From NCBI GenBank assembly GCA_964471235.1, contig CAYYGL010000161.1, forward strand, positions 1-11,256: a DNA stretch of 11,256 nt, read 5' to 3'. The notes beneath the pieces are model-generated. The model did not search any database and was not told the DNA's origin. It worked only from the letters and a program-made list of their open reading frames with translations. Shown piece by piece: positions 8,401 to 11,256 of this stretch (the first letter of the stretch is position 1; each line of letters opens with the position of its first letter). This DNA comes from CAYYGL01 sp964471235 (GTDB taxonomy: Bacteria > Calditrichota > Calditrichia > RBG-13-44-9 > J075). The translations under genes were made by a program, and so were the position numbers.

Positions 8401-11256
8401 CTCGAATATTACGACTTTTTTCTGGAAGCAGGCGGTTATGATCGACTTCCGCCGGTGATCATCCCAAGGGTGGATCGGGAAATGATCGACCACCTCCGGG
8501 TGCAGCCCAATGTTCGCCGGGAACTGCTGTTAGACCTGTGGCAAATGCCCATGTTCGAGATTACTCCCCATGAGGATATGGAGGGCACCATCCGCTTCAT
8601 CCGGGAATCGGCGATTTCTCTCCACCAGCGCTCTCCCCTGCTATGCGGATTTGTGGAAGTCTCCGAATACGACATCGTCGCCGGGGAATTGCTCCCTCAC
8701 TTGAAAGAGACCATCGAGACCTTTATGCGGCTGAATGTGGATGTACTGCACATCCACGGGTTGCGCAACAAAGACCAGTATTTTGTGACTTCGGAAGCGG
8801 TGCGCTCCATTCACCATTACCTGCTTTCCAGCGGTCGGCGGCACCAGGTGGCATTGATTGCCTCCGGGGGGATTCGCCTGGCGTCGGACAGTCAAAAAAC
8901 CATCCAGCGCGGGGCGGAAGCCACCTTGATCGATGTGGCGGCGCTGCTGGCGTTAGACCCCTACGCCTATAAAGCCACCATGGAAAACAAAACCACCACC
9001 GATAAGCTGATCAACCTGAACATCGAGTGGGCAATCGAACGATTGAACAACCAGATGGAATCCCGCAAAGTGCAAATATTGGAAGTGCTGGGCGCCTCCG
9101 GGTTTAAGGATATTAAAAAGACCGTCGGGGAAGAAGGGCGGTTGATAGATTTTTATGTGCTGGAAGAGCGGATTCAAAAAAATATTTTTGAGCAAGAGGA
9201 AAAGGTTACCCAATTTGAGAAACTGAACCGGGAGTTGATTTCGGCCGAGCCGCTGCCAAAGGAAGCCGCCCCCACTTATACCACCCTGAAGAAAAAATTA
9301 ATGCTTCTGAAATCTCCCCACTATTTTTACGAGTTGGGGGATGTCAACCAGACCGTATACCAGCGGGATCACGTCTGGCCCGGGGAGTTGATTCGCACCC
9401 TGGGGCGCATGGCAGCCGGCGATCCGGAGATGCTCCTGCTGAAGAATGTAAAGAGCACCGGCTTGCTGGGCGACGGCTTTGATGTGATGAAGATTCTCTA
9501 CCAGCAAGACCCGGATATTATCCCCGATCAGGAGCTGGATAAGGTCAGCACTGCCCTGCCGCTGGATAAAGGGCTGGTGCTGCATGCCCCCTGGATGTTC
9601 GGGGGAAAATCGGTGGGGTCTATCGGTCTGGATAGCTGGCGCGCCCATGTGATTGCGGCGCGGGAATTGGGCATCCAGTACGATACCGGTGAGGGCGGCT
9701 ATCCCACCTGTTTCTTTCTGAACAGCAAGGGAGAGCCGATCTTTTTTACCGAGCCGGACATCCAGCAGATGAAACCCTTTTTTGAGCACAATCATCATTA
9801 CACCACCGGGGAGATCAAAGCCATTTTAACCCGGGAGGGGATTACCGCCGAGAGTCACCCGAAAATTTATGAGACCCTGGCATCCTATCCGGAATTGCAA
9901 CCGTTCCTCTTTTACGAGGTGGTGGGCGAAGCGGATGAGCCGTTTGTCTCCACGGAAATGAAAACCGGTTTGTTCGGGGTCACCAAAGAAAGCATCAAAA
10001 AAGCGCGGCGGGTGGTAATAGCCTACAGCCAGGGTGCCAAAATGGGCATTGGCGGGCACATCTTAGCCGCCAAGGTGAACAAGCTGGTTTCTTACCTGCG
10101 CGGTATCCAGGGACTGGAAGAGTTGAACACCGGGCGAATCCGGCAATTGATTGAGAAAATCGAGAAAATCGAAAAAGACACTCTCCATCCCCTGAACGAA
10201 GTGGCAACGGATGCTTACCCCCATTTGTTAAAGGCGCATGATGACAACGAGATTTATCCCGAGCTGCGGGAATGGTTATGGAAAATCCAGCAACGCGCGT
10301 ATGAATTGCACAAAGCGCAGCACATCGACCCGATTGAATTCGAGCAGGTGATTCGCCTGACCGAGGAGGTGGTCAGCCACTCTTACACCAGTGTCATTTC
10401 GCCGTTTCCATTCCATAACTGTTATTCCATCGAGGATGTGAAGGCGTTTATTGATATGGTGCGGATGATTAATCCGAAAGCAGTGATTTCGGTGAAGGTC
10501 TCGCCCTCGGTGGATATCGAGTTTATTGCTGCCGGTCTGGCAAGGATTGCCAAAGATAACACCGAAGAAGCCCTGAAAGAGAAAGCGGCGGAGGTTCGGG
10601 CAAACACGTTGAAGTTAAGCGGGGAGATGGCGGAATATGCCCGGCGCTACGGAATGAAAATCGAGTTGTGGCTGGACGGCCCGCGGGGCGGCACCGGGGC
10701 ATCGCCCAACATCATCAAAGGGCAGATGGGCATGCACATCGAGTATGCCATTCCCTTAATCCACGATCGGCTGGTTTCCGACGGATTGCGCAATCATGTC
10801 ACCTTCATGGTCAGCGGCGGCATCCGTACGTATGAGGACGTCATTAAAGCCGTTGCCCTGGGCGCCGACGGGGTGATCTGGGGCACTGCGCCGCTGGTGG
10901 CAATTGGCTGTGACCGCAACCGCAATTGCCACGACGGCTGTTCGCGGGGCATTGCCACCAGCAATCTGATCATGCAAAACCTGCGGGATGTGGAATTGAA
11001 TTCCCGGCAAATGATCAACGTGTTTCTGATCATGCAGATGCAGGTGATCCGCGCGCTGGCAGGGCTGGGATTAAAAGACATCCGGGAACTGCGGGGACGG
11101 TTTGACAAAATTCAATGGATTGGCTTGAAGGAACGGGTGGATTTTCGCATTCGCCAGCGCAAGGAGCATGTGCGCCATAAAGAGGCGGTGATGCCGGAGA
11201 CCGCTCATCCTACCGGGCAAAGCAACTGCGGGGTGGCAGCGGTTGTGGGCACTCAC
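5437..11256 (+). CDS. giant FAD/Fe-S/glutamate-synthase-like fusion, C-terminus outside window
   Basis: One frame of 1940 codons without a stop, continuing past the window. The ATG at 5437 is the first start after an in-frame TGA at 5380; AGGA lies just upstream at 5431-5434, closer than usual. Order: residues 1-98 charged and helical, not recognised; 99-540 a PCMH-type FAD dehydrogenase; 610-806 four [4Fe-4S] motifs; about 875-1275 a region like the GltS central domain; about 1285-1915 the GltS FMN domain; then NCGVAAV (Cys1931), the typical beginning of a class II glutamine amidotransferase. Electrons from an unknown donor could pass from FAD through Fe-S clusters to FMN and reduce an imino intermediate made from 2-oxoglutarate and glutamine-derived ammonia, as in glutamate synthase. 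Canonical GltB has the amidotransferase first and receives electrons from GltD; here the order is permuted and a dehydrogenase is built in. No signal peptide or membrane segment is seen, so it is probably cytoplasmic. The domains are well supported; the overall reaction is inferred. Confidence 0.9.
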   Translation, partial: MNQSRYQTEFEFLKAASNEKRVTAQKRALDLLFDLHKIGQKSSAGIKKDPVYRKLREQLSDATMLFSLNEVQKEIYHSDSGSAVVPDKMKKALVNVKSRLVVRPGTLDDLQKFVAHCHQHKLNYTIRGAGSWPFGGVLPMNQEIILDLSYLDFYRLNEKGQTLTVGPGVLFADMRKFLKQKGFALRQEITNPNSGTICGWVVTGGLGIGSYKYGAVRQSVQAIFLLQPDGEWKILTPEDPLFDRVFESEGQIGIVAGVVLRVKREEYVSKPYAFSFHSPEEVRRFVELIREWKLTPTSIIYFDENYIRTTHDIQQEKYRKELQEALEAEDDLRIARTRKDLEVTARLADLNHVVVMEFDSHADYQKCLKYTFFNSRQANSRYREISFRRLATEVAHKLWDHRYAPVEMKSRGPSMLVSETIMPLEKFPAYMAFVQSAVTNWTGNPIKTEGHILSGGEILIQTILLADTALRRHKIYLALVPFMTRASLFFDGRPYGVGIWNLPFLKGLRSNGKEEDIRALQQLKKELDPHALLNQCKFINTAGRKVLLRLYKKATSPFFSFGVKLLHRGLHQKNGVSLLSLGNLFWKLNKIIFPALVPPKLHKQRSSLLSINSACAECDSCERVCPTSDVFGLYGIATPITRRKTANRIAQGKTISQEEALGFMVCTRCDNCTRVCPTDIPLTEMFDLVEDNPAFRVALGLNEEEKKDFIDRMWEIMKESPLYLEHTLAEQKEERSHLEHGLKIHYPRGFAYSRLFIDPETCIHCGMCADENACTYDARRAQPREIPQLIDENCALCNACINFCPQNKAVQMERDFVQELIDHAVDMEEKRFWEKQKEFLRDTTTIQRSPELTEMADIYLTEDILMEIDKEASTGQIPVSGMGQGDRHMGIGFDAERFSHFHIVGPAQNRLHEGDPDEELSVILGKRHRYCKFDEMENLHNPPFPTIKLKTPILYNSVRLHSNGRAELAFIKVAEKQHSLVVIKLNRILEYYDFFLEAGGYDRLPPVIIPRVDREMIDHLRVQPNVRRELLLDLWQMPMFEITPHEDMEGTIRFIRESAISLHQRSPLLCGFVEVSEYDIVAGELLPHLKETIETFMRLNVDVLHIHGLRNKDQYFVTSEAVRSIHHYLLSSGRRHQVALIASGGIRLASDSQKTIQRGAEATLIDVAALLALDPYAYKATMENKTTTDKLINLNIEWAIERLNNQMESRKVQILEVLGASGFKDIKKTVGEEGRLIDFYVLEERIQKNIFEQEEKVTQFEKLNRELISAEPLPKEAAPTYTTLKKKLMLLKSPHYFYELGDVNQTVYQRDHVWPGELIRTLGRMAAGDPEMLLLKNVKSTGLLGDGFDVMKILYQQDPDIIPDQELDKVSTALPLDKGLVLHAPWMFGGKSVGSIGLDSWRAHVIAARELGIQYDTGEGGYPTCFFLNSKGEPIFFTEPDIQQMKPFFEHNHHYTTGEIKAILTREGITAESHPKIYETLASYPELQPFLFYEVVGEADEPFVSTEMKTGLFGVTKESIKKARRVVIAYSQGAKMGIGGHILAAKVNKLVSYLRGIQGLEELNTGRIRQLIEKIEKIEKDTLHPLNEVATDAYPHLLKAHDDNEIYPELREWLWKIQQRAYELHKAQHIDPIEFEQVIRLTEEVVSHSYTSVISPFPFHNCYSIEDVKAFIDMVRMINPKAVISVKVSPSVDIEFIAAGLARIAKDNTEEALKEKAAEVRANTLKLSGEMAEYARRYGMKIELWLDGPRGGTGASPNIIKGQMGMHIEYAIPLIHDRLVSDGLRNHVTFMVSGGIRTYEDVIKAVALGADGVIWGTAPLVAIGCDRNRNCHDGCSRGIATSNLIMQNLRDVELNSRQMINVFLIMQMQVIRALAGLGLKDIRELRGRFDKIQWIGLKERVDFRIRQRKEHVRHKEAVMPETAHPTGQSNCGVAAVVGTH
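5731..7056 (+). other. domain: FAD-binding PCMH plus FAD-oxidase C-terminal module
   Basis: Residues about 99-540 of the giant protein. RLVVRPGT (99-106), IRGAGSWPFGG (126-136), ILDLS and LTVGPGV, then GTICGWVVTGGLGIGS (195-210) followed by YKYG, are the FAD/pyrophosphate-binding motifs of the D-lactate dehydrogenase/GlcD/vanillyl-alcohol-oxidase superfamily. The end, LDPHALLNQCKF (about 528-539), corresponds to the family's closing 'DP..ilNPGK'. The His-containing GDGNxH-type active-site motif of GlcD and D-2-hydroxyglutarate dehydrogenases is not present; the nearest stretch is GHILSGGEILIQT (about 450-462). The substrate therefore cannot be assigned. Confidence 0.85.
7264..7854 (+). other. 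domain: four [4Fe-4S] cluster motifs
   Basis: Four Cys clusters in the giant protein: CAECDSCERVCP (Cys615, 618, 621, 625), CTRCDNCTRVCP (666, 669, 672, 676), CIHCGMCADENAC (762, 765, 768, 774) and CALCNACINFCP (794, 797, 800, 804). The first two resemble the paired clusters of GlpC/LutB/GlcF-like partners of FAD dehydrogenases. The last two resemble an ordinary ferredoxin pair with a lengthened third motif (CxxCxxCx5C). They would wire FAD to the downstream FMN domain. Confidence 0.9.
8059..9261 (+). other. domain: glutamate-synthase central-like region
   Basis: Residues about 875-1275. The pattern is that of the degenerate barrel lying before the FMN domain in GltS: SGMGQGDRH near the front (880-888), TPILYNSV (951-958), then a beta-alpha unit with RHQVALIASGGIR (1135-1147), a Gly-Ala segment (IQRGAEATLIDVAALLALDP) and a helical tail ending in LEVLGASGFKDIKKTVG. 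The alignment is by eye and weaker than for the FMN domain. Confidence 0.55.
9289..11181 (+). other. domain: glutamate-synthase FMN (Glu_synthase) barrel
   Basis: Residues about 1285-1915. The GltS landmarks occur in order: APWMFGGKSVGSIG (1384-1397), DTGEGGYP (1416-1423), GLFGVTKESIKKA then QGAKMGIGGHI (about 1511-1547), VISPFPFHNCYSIEDV (1653-1668), VISVKVSPS, GPRGGTGASP (1748-1757), VSGGIRTYEDVIKAVALGAD (1792-1811) and WGTAPLVAIGC. Three cysteines follow, Cys1825, Cys1831 and Cys1835, at the place of the GltS [3Fe-4S] ligands, with spacing C-x5-C-x3-C where GltS has C-x5-C-x4-C. The trailing helices (LRDVELNSRQMINVF, GLGLKDIRELRGR) match the GltS end. Confidence 0.9.
11179..11193 (+). promoter_or_regulatory. 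possible internal ribosome site and in-frame ATG before the amidotransferase domain
   Basis: AAAGAGG at 11179-11185 is followed after five bases (cggtg) by an ATG at 11191 in the same frame as the giant gene. Starting there would give MPETAHPTGQSN then Cys, a 12-residue leader before the presumed nucleophile, similar in size to the processed leaders of PurF-type amidotransferases. This may be chance; the frame is fully open through it. Confidence 0.3.

Noticed and set aside
5872..11256. Many minus-strand and out-of-frame plus-strand open frames of 60-180 codons under the giant gene.
   Set aside because: They are shadows of a continuous 1940-codon frame whose domains and motifs are clear throughout.

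Overview
The window looks like a chromosomal piece of a Gram-negative bacterium of the FCB (Bacteroidota/Calditrichota/KSB1-like) type with roughly 50% GC. The lineage is an inference. It rests on an outer-membrane beta-barrel with an N-terminal GAR/NPA-type signature, a DUF4105 (Lnb-N-like) envelope protein, a TrmA/RlmD-type methyltransferase, and intergenic debris of the degenerate 'gcagagacgcagag' kind. No 16S or other decisive marker is present. No tRNA, rRNA, CRISPR or insertion sequence was seen.

Left part (1-3024, minus strand): three genes run in the same direction. In transcription order they are a beta-CASP metallo-beta-lactamase-fold RNA-processing nuclease, a FadL/PorV-like outer-membrane barrel with a clear signal peptide and Shine-Dalgarno, and a DUF4105 envelope protein cut by the window edge. 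The barrel and DUF4105 genes are 30 bp apart and probably co-transcribed. The nuclease is 127 bp upstream of them and may share the transcript.

Middle (3025-3825): a gene-poor divergent region of about 800 bp. It holds a 23-bp palindrome upstream of the nuclease gene, a nested pair of imperfect inverted repeats (3192-3483 and 3318-3423), a perfect 8-bp GC-rich hairpin, and a possible seven-codon leader ORF. It is followed on the plus strand by an rlmD-like 23S rRNA m5U methyltransferase (3826-5193) with all Fe-S and catalytic residues intact.

Right part (5437-11256, plus strand): one uninterrupted reading frame of at least 1940 codons that runs off the window. It encodes a giant redox enzyme. 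In order it has a PCMH-type FAD dehydrogenase module (D-lactate dehydrogenase/glycolate oxidase class), four Cys-rich [4Fe-4S] motifs, a region resembling the central domain of glutamate synthase, and a full glutamate-synthase FMN barrel. At the very end of the window the conserved start of a class II (Ntn) glutamine amidotransferase appears, with its nucleophile-type Cys at residue 1931. Canonical GltB has the order amidotransferase-central-FMN-GXGXG. Here the amidotransferase has moved to the C-terminal side, and a FAD/Fe-S dehydrogenase occupies the N-terminus, where it could replace the GltD subunit as electron source. This permuted, self-contained glutamate-synthase-like megaenzyme is the main discovery candidate. 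Its electron donor and ammonia acceptor cannot be read from the sequence.
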